From Flectonema sp. DT1601 (taxonomy: Eukaryota > Euglenozoa > Diplonemea > Diplonemida > Diplonemidae): 64,000 nucleotides of DNA. The notes beneath the pieces are model-generated. The model saw nothing but the letters and a program-made list of their open reading frames with translations. It had not been told where the DNA came from and did not search any database. The stretch lies in the NCBI GenBank assembly GCA_964019425.1, contig OZ025797.1:806001-870000 (forward strand), in the 5' to 3' direction. The first letter of the stretch is position 1, and each line of letters opens with the position of its first letter. The translations under genes and the position numbers were made by a program. Positions 1 to 8,376 of the stretch are shown here, piece after piece.

Positions 1-326
1 TTCATTGATCCACCTGACTGACTGCACAAATCACCACAATATGATAGTTGTTTGGCATACAACTCCTCATAATACTTTTCAGCATTCTCTGGGCTTGTGT
101 CGGTTTTCGTGTCTGCGGGAACTGCTTCAATTTTCTTTTTGCTAATAGCTGCCGGCTGTTGTGTCCGCGTTACTGGATTTGAAGTACTTTGCTGCCGCTT
201 TTTGAGAACCGCCTCGTCTTCGATCTTTAACTTGACTTCCATCGGTCTGGCTTCATAACCGACTATCACAATTGCTACAATAAGTACAACAACGAGTAGT
301 ACTTTACGGCCTTGTGCTTCTGACAT
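1..326 (-). CDS. N-terminal part of a type II membrane protein (cut by window edge)
   Basis: Translating the minus strand from the ATG at 324-326 gives 108 open codons up to the window edge, so the C-terminal part lies outside. The protein starts MSEAQGRK, with basic residues just before a hydrophobic run at about residues 9-24 (VLLVVVLIVAIVIVGY). This is a typical signal anchor with a short cytoplasmic N-terminus. A polar, Lys- and Gln-rich stem follows (residues 25-90), then a first Cys pair (YCGDLC, about 97-102), where a luminal domain may begin. The layout is like Golgi glycosyltransferases, and the next gene has the same topology, but no catalytic motif is visible. Product family unknown; the start choice is supported by the charge and anchor pattern. 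Confidence 0.55.
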   Translation of the reverse strand, partial: MSEAQGRKVLLVVVLIVAIVIVGYEARPMEVKLKIEDEAVLKKRQQSTSNPVTRTQQPAAISKKKIEAVPADTKTDTSPENAEKYYEELYAKQLSYCGDLCSQSGGSM

Positions 327-625
327 AGTGTGATTTATATCTGTAATAGAGATTGTATTTAAACGACATCGTGCAACTCTTCCATAGGAAATAAGAAAAT
401 CAGTCAAACGTGTAGTTTAAGAGATTTTATTTTATTACTTTTAGAGCAAAGCAAGTAGTTCTTAGTTCTTCCTTGAACACTCAGGAAGAATCCGAATTTC
501 GAGACGCTCACTGATTACGTTAACTCTACTTCGAAGACACAACTGAGGACAAAATCAAACAATCAAAATCAAACGTTCTCTTAAGTTCCCTTCAACATCA
601 TTACTTTTATAATATATTTTGGAGG

Positions 626-660
<35 letters not shown>
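626..660. repeat. 35-base poly(A) homopolymer
   Basis: A run of 35 A on the plus strand, flanked by GGAGG and GGTTTTTTT. It is intergenic. On the minus strand it is a poly(T) tract about 300 bases upstream of the left-edge gene's ATG. No target-site duplication or retroposed body was recognised beside it, so I call it a simple repeat. Confidence 0.9.
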
Positions 661-662
<2 letters not shown>

Positions 663-1103
663 TTTTTTTGCTCCCAAATAAAGGAAAATTTATTTTTTAT
701 CACCCAAACAATTCGTTTGCGAGCGCAACCGCCAAAATCCTAATAAAGGAATAGGATAGTTACGCTGCCACAATTCTCTTACCGAACAATGGGTTTGTTG
801 CTACAAAAAAAGAAAATACATCACATTTAGTACCTGAGATACAATGAGAATTCATGCAAAAAGAACATCAACTTACTGTTGTCCATTACTGGCTCTTTCA
901 CAGGCGGGACCTATTAAGTGGCTCCGCGGGAGTCTTGCAATCTTTGTACTTAGGATTATAAACGTATTTTTAGGAAAAAAAAAAAAAGTGATCACTAAAA
1001 TCAGGGACATAAAGGTAAATCCCCACATTTTCAAAAATGATAATAATCTATTTAGGTTCTCACAATCTACCTCGACATTCCTGTGAGTTCTTTGTTGTGT
1101 TAC

Positions 1104-1109
1104 TTTATT
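1104..1109 (-). terminator. Candidate AATAAA polyadenylation signal
   Basis: TTTATT on the plus strand reads AATAAA on the minus strand, about 35 bases after the stop codon of the 461-residue gene. It is a canonical hexamer at a sensible distance, but the region is A+T-rich and the match may be chance. Confidence 0.4.
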
Positions 1110-1143
1110 CTACTCAGATTAATGTAATTTCAAGGAGTAGTCT

Positions 1144-2529
1144 TCATCCAGCAGCATGAGTTCGATCGTAACTAATTGGTTCACGGTGTGTGAATAACCC
1201 ATCTCCATAACAGTGAGGCATTGCTCCTTTTGCGATTACATAATTCGTTAGGAATGTTTCAAACCGCCGCCCGTACCTCCCAAACCAAGGTTTATGAGCA
1301 AGAAACGTTAGTCCAGAATCAACACGAGTACGATAACTCAAACAGGCAAATGAGAACAATTCCTTAACCCATGAGAATCGATAAAGTGCCGGCTCATTAT
1401 TCCACCAGTTGACTTTTAAACAGGCGATTCTGGTAGTGTTAGCAGAATACTGGTCGCTGTAGGGATATGAGAAAGCGTGTTGTGATACTACAGTCGCTGC
1501 AAACTCACGAGTCTGCTTAAAATTACGGAGCATCGCAGGGTAGCACATTGACCCCCAACCAGTACCTGTTTGAAATGACGCGAGTTCCTTGCAAGTCCAG
1601 ATCTCACACTCTGGAGTTAAGACTGTTTCAATCTTACTAAGAATTTTCTTACACTGCACATGTGTATTGTCTTCACCAGACTTTTTGGAATCAGCAATTC
1701 GTGACAGACAGTTGGACCAGCAATTCACACCTGTTGCATCATGTGTATCATTTTCTACACTCAGAGAGTTGTTCTTAATGAAAATGTCTTCGTCTTCTTT
1801 GCTTACAAACTTCTTTAAAGATATGAATGGACTCTCGTGAGTAGATATTATTTCAACAGCTTTCGTGAGGTAAGTCCGAACGCGGATTTGCTGCTGTTGT
1901 TGTGTTTCTCCGGCCAGTCGTTGAATGGGACGATCATTTTCCGAAAATAAAATACTGGAACTGGTAGTACTACTGAGCGCGTTGTAGAAGGCGACAGTCC
2001 AAATACGATTCCCACTATTACAAAGTACCTTGACGGATTGCACACCTTCAAAAAGTATTCTTAATACATCGATATCATCTTCGGTACAAGCATTAACATG
2101 AATTACGGTCTCACGATAAGATTGATGTGAAAATACGCCAGCAGCTTTCCACGTTGATAACGTATGTTTTATTATTTGATGACCTTTGTAGGTAGTCATC
2201 ACAACAGCGAAACCTACCTCTCGGTGTATGTCGACTACTTTTGCAAACTCAGAACATGCTGCTTGACCAGTTGATGTATTAATATTCGTAACAACAAAAT
2301 GTGGATCAGTTGTATTTTGAACTCTTGCTGATGTTGTTGGTGTCGGCGTTGACTTGTCCGTATTCACAACAGTTTCTAAAGACTTAGAAATTTTAGTACT
2401 GCTAACAGAAATATCACCAACGACGTATTGCAATTGCTGGTCTTCTACACCCGCCATCCCGTGCCAGAATCCCATAAAAAATATGATCAATATCAACACC
2501 GTTATCCGCAATAATACGCTTGTAGTCAT
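1144..2529 (-). CDS. Type II membrane, glycosyltransferase-like protein (461 aa)
   Basis: Single-exon frame of 461 residues, ATG at 2527-2529, TGA at 1144-1146. Residues 7-25 form a hydrophobic anchor after a short Arg-containing N-terminus (type II). A Ser/Thr-rich stem follows to about residue 85. The folded part starts with a strand-like segment (VGFAVVMTTYKGHQ), then Ser/Trp and Arg/Glu helices, an IHVNACTEDD strand and an ILFSENDRPI segment. This order (nucleotide-binding strand, then a hydrophobic strand ending in an acidic motif) is what GT-A glycosyltransferases show, where the acidic motif binds the metal. The C-terminal half has several Cys and Trp residues (SNCLSRI, CEIWTCKEL, NWWNNEP), suggesting a disulphide-bonded luminal domain. 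I cannot name a CAZy family; the enzyme function is inferred from layout only. A short Gln run lies at about residue 210. Confidence 0.75.
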   Translation of the reverse strand: MTTSVLLRITVLILIIFFMGFWHGMAGVEDQQLQYVVGDISVSSTKISKSLETVVNTDKSTPTPTTSARVQNTTDPHFVVTNINTSTGQAACSEFAKVVDIHREVGFAVVMTTYKGHQIIKHTLSTWKAAGVFSHQSYRETVIHVNACTEDDIDVLRILFEGVQSVKVLCNSGNRIWTVAFYNALSSTTSSSILFSENDRPIQRLAGETQQQQQIRVRTYLTKAVEIISTHESPFISLKKFVSKEDEDIFIKNNSLSVENDTHDATGVNCWSNCLSRIADSKKSGEDNTHVQCKKILSKIETVLTPECEIWTCKELASFQTGTGWGSMCYPAMLRNFKQTREFAATVVSQHAFSYPYSDQYSANTTRIACLKVNWWNNEPALYRFSWVKELFSFACLSYRTRVDSGLTFLAHKPWFGRYGRRFETFLTNYVIAKGAMPHCYGDGLFTHREPISYDRTHAAG

Positions 2530-2824
2530 TTTTTCTCTTCTACAAAGACTACCAAATGTGTAAATGGACCTTAAGAATGAAAAGTTAACTAAATAACATC
2601 CTCCAATGTCTTAAAGGAGCTCATATATTAGAAAGCAGCGGATGATCAAATTATGTGAGGAATCTGTTCTCGTCGGATGGGCGTTTCCCTTTTTAAGTTC
2701 ACCTGTCAGAACATCAAATTAGATAATTATAAACATTTTACTCACTGCAGTCTCAAGACGGTACATCTGTTAGAGTTCCCAAAGAACACTTAACATAGTT
2801 ACGATCCATCTGCTGGTCTTATCC

Positions 2825-3868
2825 TCAAAGAACTGATGAATTCTTTACATCGATATACGAGTACATATTACTTTGCGGGTTTGTAAGGCTCTTCAAATAT
2901 AAATTATCAACAAAGGTTTTCAGTGCCGTGTGGATCATTGTTGTATCCTCATCGATAGGAAGTGTAGTCAGAACGCTGAGAAATTCAGAAGCGTGGGGCG
3001 CAGTGAATTCGTGTAGAGAGGACAAGCCGGACATCAGTTCCAGCAGGCTAACAATTCTTTTCAAAAGAGAAGTCGCAAACAGATCTGGAGATATGCGGAG
3101 TCGGAGGTTCTCAAGAATGATGTCCCGAAGAGAATATACGACCTGCAGAGTTAGAGAAATTAAACCAACTTGGACACACTCAACTAACAAACGATCTCCA
3201 ACAGTATTCGTACAAACAAATATTAAATCGAAGAGGGAAAGCAGCAGTTCTAAGTTTGGATACTTTTTCGCAGACTCACTCTGCAATAATGTTATGATAC
3301 CTTCGGTTAATAAATCATCAATTCGCTTTTGAAGGTCATCACTAAAATTACGACTCGCTACCAACAATGAAGATAAGAATCTAAATCCAGGAATGGTTGA
3401 CATACTTTCTTCAACAGTCAGTGCCACAGCTTCAACTGCTCGCTGAATATTTTCTTCCGAGTCGATGTGTTGAATATCACCACTCGAGGCGAGGCACATT
3501 CTGTTTAATATCTCAAAAGATGCCCCGCGAACTCCCTCATTCTCCACCTCACTGCGGCTAACTCGTAATACCACATGGTATAAGTTAGAATTATTTATAT
3601 TTTCCCAAAGATACCTGTCGTAGTCTTCAGACATGCAACTCATCGCCATGTGTCGGAGACACCACAAAGCATGTCGACCGAGTTCTTGGTCGTATCCCCA
3701 TTCAGTAATGAGTTTTACAAGGATCTTCCTTATCGATTCATTTATTAAAGGAATGTTTTGAGGTCTCATTCGTTGTAATCTCTGCAGACTATCGAGGACA
3801 CAAACACGGTGCTCGGATGACAGAGACGCAGAAAGCTCATTCAACAACTGAGCACCGTCCGACTCCAT
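2825..3868 (-). CDS. Helical-repeat (ARM/HEAT-like) protein (347 aa)
   Basis: Single-exon frame of 347 residues, ATG at 3866-3868, TGA at 2825-2827. It has no signal peptide or membrane segment, so it is probably cytosolic or nuclear. Nearly the whole chain is predicted amphipathic helix in pairs. Examples are the ELGRHALWCLRHMAMSC segment, the GASFEILNRMCLAS segment and the Leu-rich LELLLSLFDLIFVC segment, spaced about 40-50 residues apart, as in armadillo or HEAT solenoids that act as protein-binding scaffolds. No catalytic motif is visible. The ATG is the first in frame and gives an acidic MESDGAQLL start. It is 295 bases upstream of the glycosyltransferase-like gene on the same strand. 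The specific partner and role are unknown. Confidence 0.7.
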   Translation of the reverse strand: MESDGAQLLNELSASLSSEHRVCVLDSLQRLQRMRPQNIPLINESIRKILVKLITEWGYDQELGRHALWCLRHMAMSCMSEDYDRYLWENINNSNLYHVVLRVSRSEVENEGVRGASFEILNRMCLASSGDIQHIDSEENIQRAVEAVALTVEESMSTIPGFRFLSSLLVASRNFSDDLQKRIDDLLTEGIITLLQSESAKKYPNLELLLSLFDLIFVCTNTVGDRLLVECVQVGLISLTLQVVYSLRDIILENLRLRISPDLFATSLLKRIVSLLELMSGLSSLHEFTAPHASEFLSVLTTLPIDEDTTMIHTALKTFVDNLYLKSLTNPQSNMYSYIDVKNSSVL

Positions 3869-4580
3869 TTCATATCATGAGCGTAGTCAGTACTGTGAGA
3901 GAATATTATAAAAGTGATCTCTCCATTGAATTCAGTTGATCAGGTAATTGCTTAACAACCGTGGCAAAGTGACCACGTTTGTTGCTGGAATCGGAAAAGC
4001 CACCATCACAGACTCCATTATATCTCACTAACATATTATGTTAACTATTGTAATTAATAGAGTAGAGAGTTATTGCTATGACTGAAGTTGAGTCACTTCA
4101 AACAATCTAATAAAATTTCTTTCGAGGGACAAAAAAAAACTACTTTTTTAATTTTATTTATTTCTCTCTTGCTGCTGGGGAGTTTTCTCTGAAAGTTCCC
4201 TGACAAAATATAAGACACCCCTGACCGATTTCAACGAATGATCGTTATCGGATCTTGTTAAGGATCGGATGCTGCCTTAGACTGGTTCCAGAGCCGCACA
4301 ATAATCCGACACGTGAGACTCTACGAAGTATCTAATGAAATAAAAAAATAGAAATAGCGGCTGCCGACTAGGATGAGACAAATATGAACAGAAATGGCAC
4401 CGAGTAAATATCAATAAAGTAAATCTAATCTATTCTATTAAAGAAGTTATTAATCGTTAAAATAAGAAATGGAAATGTGGGTATCGCTTACAAGTGTTCC
4501 AGGCAACAGCAACTGTTTTTAACAATAATTAGTTCCTCGCTGTCCACATGGACAACAACAAAGTTAGTATCTGAACCATT
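3869..4580. other. Intergenic stretch, 3' flank of the 578-aa gene
   Basis: No gene seen. A TTTATTTATT run at 4153-4162 reads as overlapping AATAAA hexamers on the minus strand about 420 bases after the 578-residue gene's stop, a possible distal polyadenylation signal. The rest is A+T-rich unique sequence. Confidence 0.5.
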
Positions 4581-6317
4581 TCAGGGCTGCATTATAGGTT
4601 TGAGTCCTCCCCTGGACCCTTTTCTGGGTGGTAAAGATATACCTGACAGCGCCTCATCATCAAAGAATAAATCATTATCAGCTGAGAGTATTTCTTGTAG
4701 AGACGGTTGCTCGGGGTTCACAAAAGAAGAGTTTCGTTGCCCGACATTAGAATGACGGAGTTCAGATGAAATCGGTGGCGGGGCGTTGGATTCTCTGATC
4801 CAAACCTGACGCTTGAGCTGCTCTCGAGAGTAGCCATCCAGTTCGCCGAGTAGCTGTTTTACTTTTTTGTCAATTGTTGACTTCGTTATGCGTTCAAAGG
4901 AGTCGTCAACTTTGCAGTTTATCGATCGGGTGATCTTCTTTTCAATCGCTTTGGCCCATTTAGACAGCGTTGGTTTAATCCATTCCAGTACCAGACCTTG
5001 CATTTCCGCAGCAGGGAATCCAACGCTTGCTAGAGTGGTTTCTTTTTCAACTGCAGCTGTTCGCTGCTGTTCTTCAAATTGCTGCTGATTTTGCTGTTGT
5101 TGGGCTTCTTGTTCTCCGCGAACTTCAAGAATAGCGAGTATACGCTGTACTTGGTTCTCACACCTCGCTAGTCTATCATCATATGATTTCAATACAGTTA
5201 CCCATGCTGGATCAGATTGGTAATGAGGTTGTATAATATGATGATGTGTTGTACTTGTTTCATGTGGAGTACTTGAAGCAGTTCTAATTCCGGAACAGTT
5301 CTCATGATCAACAAACCCGCTGGTGTTGTGCGCGGCTCTGGCGCCAGGGTTGATACGAGAAGCAGATGGATGACTGACAGCATCGTGCATAAGGGTACTA
5401 CTGCTTCTCGGACTTACATCAGATTCAATTTGATCACCAAGATGACTTGGACAGTGAGCTGGTAATGTCGGTGTTGGAGAGTGCGGAGCAGGAGAGATCC
5501 CTCCAGATGAGCTTTTTAAGATCGATGAATGTCTCACTTTGTGCAGCTTTCTAACTTCGCTGTCGAGTCCATTTAACACATCCGACAGTTTCGTTTTTTG
5601 AATTCTGCGACGCACTGATCCGTCAGCAGAGTCTTTGAGACCTGGTGGGGTTGGGGCCTTTTGCTCTTCAGGTTGATGAGACTGTTTTGCGGGTACTCTC
5701 AAACCATTTGAATATATTCCAAGTTCTTCAGCTAATGCCATTATATTTGATCCTGGAGTAGCTGCCGGAGTACGTTGTTGTTCAAGTACTCGCTCCAATT
5801 CATTAACGCTACAATTCGATGAGCTGCGCAGAGTCACAGGTTTTGGAACAGATGGAGTCGGGCTGTGCTCAAACAGATATAATCTATTTATAGGAACAAA
5901 TAGGTCATCCATAAATTCCATTGTCACAAACTGATGAGTCATTGGAATGCAACGCTTTAGCTCCCAAATTTGATATCCCTTCCCTGGTAGTGTAATACCT
6001 TTCAGTCGTCTAGTCATGGTGTCAGGTGTTACTCCAGAGTAAAATATGACTGTTCTTTGCACCGAGTCAGAACCGTCCCATCCGATGTATTGAAGAGAAG
6101 GATGTCCATTTAGTAGTTTTATTGTCACCTTCTGTTGTTCTCCTTCACCACACCAACAGCCTCCCTCAGATAATATCTCGTTGGGGTTATCGCCTCCAGC
6201 CTGTTCTATGCGACAGCCGTTAGACCAGCTTGCCCAGTTTGGGTTTTCATCCGAGTCGTTTCCTAGCTGAGAGTGGTGTACGGGACTGACAAACGGACTG
6301 GCATCCGAAACAGACAT
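4581..6317 (-). CDS. Discoidin-like plus Gln-rich coiled-coil protein (578 aa)
   Basis: Single-exon frame of 578 residues, ATG at 6315-6317, TGA at 4581-4583. Residues about 27-150 look like a galactose-binding (discoidin/F5-8-type) beta sandwich: NPNEILSEGGCWCGEG matches the loop before a strand KVTIKL, and later strands (ITLPGKGYQIWELKR, FVTMEFMDDLF, INRLYLFE) fit the rest of the jelly roll. Residues 155-350 are a Pro/Ser/Thr-rich disordered linker. Residues about 370-430 form a coiled coil (YDDRLARCENQVQRILAILE) running into a Gln tract. The remaining helical part is Lys/Glu-rich (KAIEKKITRS, VKQLLGELDG), followed by a Ser/Pro-rich acidic tail. No signal peptide, so probably cytosolic. The layout recalls scaffold proteins of the ciliary or centrosomal type, but I do not recognise the family. 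Confidence 0.75.
   Translation of the reverse strand: MSVSDASPFVSPVHHSQLGNDSDENPNWASWSNGCRIEQAGGDNPNEILSEGGCWCGEGEQQKVTIKLLNGHPSLQYIGWDGSDSVQRTVIFYSGVTPDTMTRRLKGITLPGKGYQIWELKRCIPMTHQFVTMEFMDDLFVPINRLYLFEHSPTPSVPKPVTLRSSSNCSVNELERVLEQQRTPAATPGSNIMALAEELGIYSNGLRVPAKQSHQPEEQKAPTPPGLKDSADGSVRRRIQKTKLSDVLNGLDSEVRKLHKVRHSSILKSSSGGISPAPHSPTPTLPAHCPSHLGDQIESDVSPRSSSTLMHDAVSHPSASRINPGARAAHNTSGFVDHENCSGIRTASSTPHETSTTHHHIIQPHYQSDPAWVTVLKSYDDRLARCENQVQRILAILEVRGEQEAQQQQNQQQFEEQQRTAAVEKETTLASVGFPAAEMQGLVLEWIKPTLSKWAKAIEKKITRSINCKVDDSFERITKSTIDKKVKQLLGELDGYSREQLKRQVWIRESNAPPPISSELRHSNVGQRNSSFVNPEQPSLQEILSADNDLFFDDEALSGISLPPRKGSRGGLKPIMQP
5060..5112 (-). repeat. Imperfect CAG/CAA tract (poly-Gln coding)
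   Basis: CTG/TTG-type triplets on the plus strand encode an imperfect Gln/Glu run (EAQQQQNQQQFEEQQR) in the coiled-coil part of the 578-residue protein. It is interrupted by Asn, Phe and Glu codons, so it is probably stable in length. Confidence 0.85.
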
Positions 6318-7988
6318 CTTGTGTGTTCTAATGTTTTAAATAATTGATAATTGATATATTCAAAACTTTCATATCCAGCAGTAGTATCCCAACAACATAT
6401 TAAATACCTGAATGAGAAGATGTAATGCACAATTCCAAAAAAAAAGTACTCCAACCGAATATTAGCGCTTTAGGGGCCGGGGTCGGGAAGGGGAGGCAAA
6501 CTAAGTGCACTAAATCATTTTCGTGTTTTATAACGAGAAAGTAAGTAACAGACATTAGGGGAAGGGAATAGTAAATGTTTAAAATAACAAGAATATTGTA
6601 AAGAATTCCTACCAACCTCCTCATTGATCATTATAGAAATAATGCCATGAGGTGTGGTATAAATTAAGAATGGTTTTTTTGGGTTTCCTTTTACTAACGA
6701 GAAAACCAACCCAGTGTAGAAAGAAATGCTACAACCCAGTTAATGGATTGCTTAACTTTTTTTAAATTTTTTTAAATTTCTTTTTTTTGGAAACTTTTCA
6801 AGACAATTGCCATCGCGCTCAGCGAGAGAATTGGAGGATTTGTAATTCCCAAAACAAACAGAACGGCACTAATGTGAAAAAAAGAAAAAAAAAAACATTT
6901 AACGAACAACATTACAACAATAATTATTTGTTTAAAAAGACTCAAAGCGATTCGCAATAATTTCGATACACGATATCACACTGCTTACCAACATAACCCA
7001 GTGTAGTCCCCCCCGGGAAGGGTTCAGGTAGCAGGCAATTCAACTTATCAATGAAGATCAATTTAAACAGCAACAACAATCATCCTCACGATATCGTATC
7101 CGTGAATAATAAGAATGAAAACTTCTTGAAGAGATTGACAAACCGCCAGAAGCGGTATTCAAATAACCAAAAAAAGTAATTCAAATTTTAATATTAAATG
7201 AGACTAAAAGAGGAAGAAGGTAGACAGGTTCATTTCCTCAAAAAAAAAAAATAATAATTTAAAACATATTTAGAGAAGGCAAGACTAAAACATGAGAAGA
7301 ACAAAAAGAAGTCTTCCTTAGTAAAATAGAACATTTTAGTACTTGTGTGTAAGTAGCGCGGCATTACACAAAACCAGAGATCCCATTAGAAGATCAAAGG
7401 ACACTTTCCGTATACGGAGTAAGACAGAGGAGAGAAGACGACTACTAAATCGAAGATAACAAACTACTAGTGACAAACAAAGGCTGTCAGTAGTGTGAGA
7501 AGACAGAAAGAAGACGTTTACTGTGAATAAATAAAAAAACTTAAAAACGTCAAGAACAATGAGGAGAATAAAACAAAATACCTCTAGTCTTCTTTTCCAA
7601 AGAGAAGTGAGGGAGAGTACTCTGGTTTCGCGTTCTTTTCGTTGTTGTTTTCCTTTCCCCTCCGTAACCGAAGGGGGTACAACATCTAATTATTAATTTT
7701 CTTCTAACTGAAAAGGTACTACAGAACGACAAATAAACAAAAAGAAAATATTAGCATTCAGAGACGCCTGAAGATGAATAAAATTTTACAAAGAAACAAA
7801 AGCTCATTTATAGAACTTTGTTTGCAGAATGAAAGGAACTAAAACTTGATGTGGAGGGCAACAAACTAAAAAAAGGGCAAGACGTATGATCTTGCTTCCA
7901 ATAAACAAGTACAAAGAACGAAGGAGGGGAGGGATGATCTTAAGAAGAATCGCACATAACAACTCAACAAAGAAATATAAAAAATATA
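6318..7988. other. Gene-free gap with purine-rich strand bias
   Basis: About 1.67 kb between the start of the 578-residue gene and the stop of the giant gene. Only short A+T-rich open frames occur (60-74 codons), with no recognisable product. From about 7,120 to 7,970 the plus strand is markedly purine-rich (many AAG, GAA and AGA runs), so a minus-strand transcript reading through it would be pyrimidine-rich. This part probably contains the giant gene's 3' untranslated region. I found no clear AATAAA on the minus strand close to the stop. Confidence 0.55.
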
Positions 7989-8376
7989 TCATCCAACTGT
8001 ATCCCCACGTGGGGACATCTCACGTGTCTGAGTAGTACTCGCAACTGCTCCAAATACGTCTGTTGGTGAGTCATCAAGTTTCTTAGCACCTTCATAAGGT
8101 CGTATGAATACCCACCAGGTACCAAATAACATTATTACTAACAGTACTCCAGCTACAACAAAAATCAATACAAGTACAGCACCAGAAACTACATCTTCTG
8201 ATGATGTTTTAATTATGACGGGTACTTCAGTTGGTTTCTCTGTTACGACTGGAATCTCAACATCATCTCCTCCTGTTTTCGGATCTTTCTCAACATTAGA
8301 ACCCGTCACAATATGATACGGAGGTACGTAGTCACTGAATTCTCCAGAGCGTTGTGTCGCTGACTTGTTTGCTTCT
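7989..8376 (-). other. Last exon: stalk, transmembrane helix and cytoplasmic tail
   Basis: Starts after CAG at 8377 and ends with TGA at 7989-7991. It encodes an acidic, Thr/Pro-rich stalk (EKDPKTGGDDVEIPVVTEKP), a hydrophobic helix at about 8,103-8,185 (VSGAVLVLIFVVAGVLLVIM then LFGTWWVFI) and a tail of about 37 residues beginning RPYEGAKK. The positive charges after the helix give a type I orientation (N-terminus outside). The tail has Ser-Pro/Thr-Asp sites (SPTD, MSPR) but no classical signalling motif. Confidence 0.85.

Larger units (their letters stand above)
327..1143. other. Intergenic stretch between two minus-strand genes
   Basis: No convincing gene. The stretch holds the 5' flank of the left-edge gene, a long A tract and the 3' flank of the next gene. 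The only open frame of note (844-1086, plus strand, 80 codons) is of mixed low complexity with a poly-Lys run and resembles no family I know. A TTTATTTTATT run at about 427-437 could supply AATAAA signals on the minus strand. Confidence 0.6.

Noticed and set aside
626-660. Poly(A) tract as the tail of a retroposed element
   Set aside because: No element body, reverse-transcriptase remnant or flanking duplication was seen on either side.
844-1086. 80-codon plus-strand frame in the first intergenic region
   Set aside because: Mixed composition, poly-Lys run, no recognisable feature, and it lies opposite the direction of all supported genes.
6708-7006. 12-base direct repeat AACCCAGTGTAG at 6,708-6,719 and 6,995-7,006
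   Set aside because: Only two short copies 287 bases apart without further symmetry. It could be chance, and no element boundaries are visible.
6263-7992. Several 60-74-codon frames between the 578-residue gene and the giant gene
   Set aside because: Low-complexity, A+T-driven, overlapping each other in different frames; no start context or domain.
7992-8012. RGD tripeptide near the C-terminus of the giant protein
   Set aside because: It lies in the predicted cytoplasmic tail, so an integrin-type adhesion role is not supported.
8308-8310. GTG as a start for a separate 106-residue membrane protein (7989-8309)
   Set aside because: The frame extends upstream to a CAG acceptor at 8377 and joins the giant gene in frame. 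A GTG start is not expected in a nuclear eukaryotic gene.
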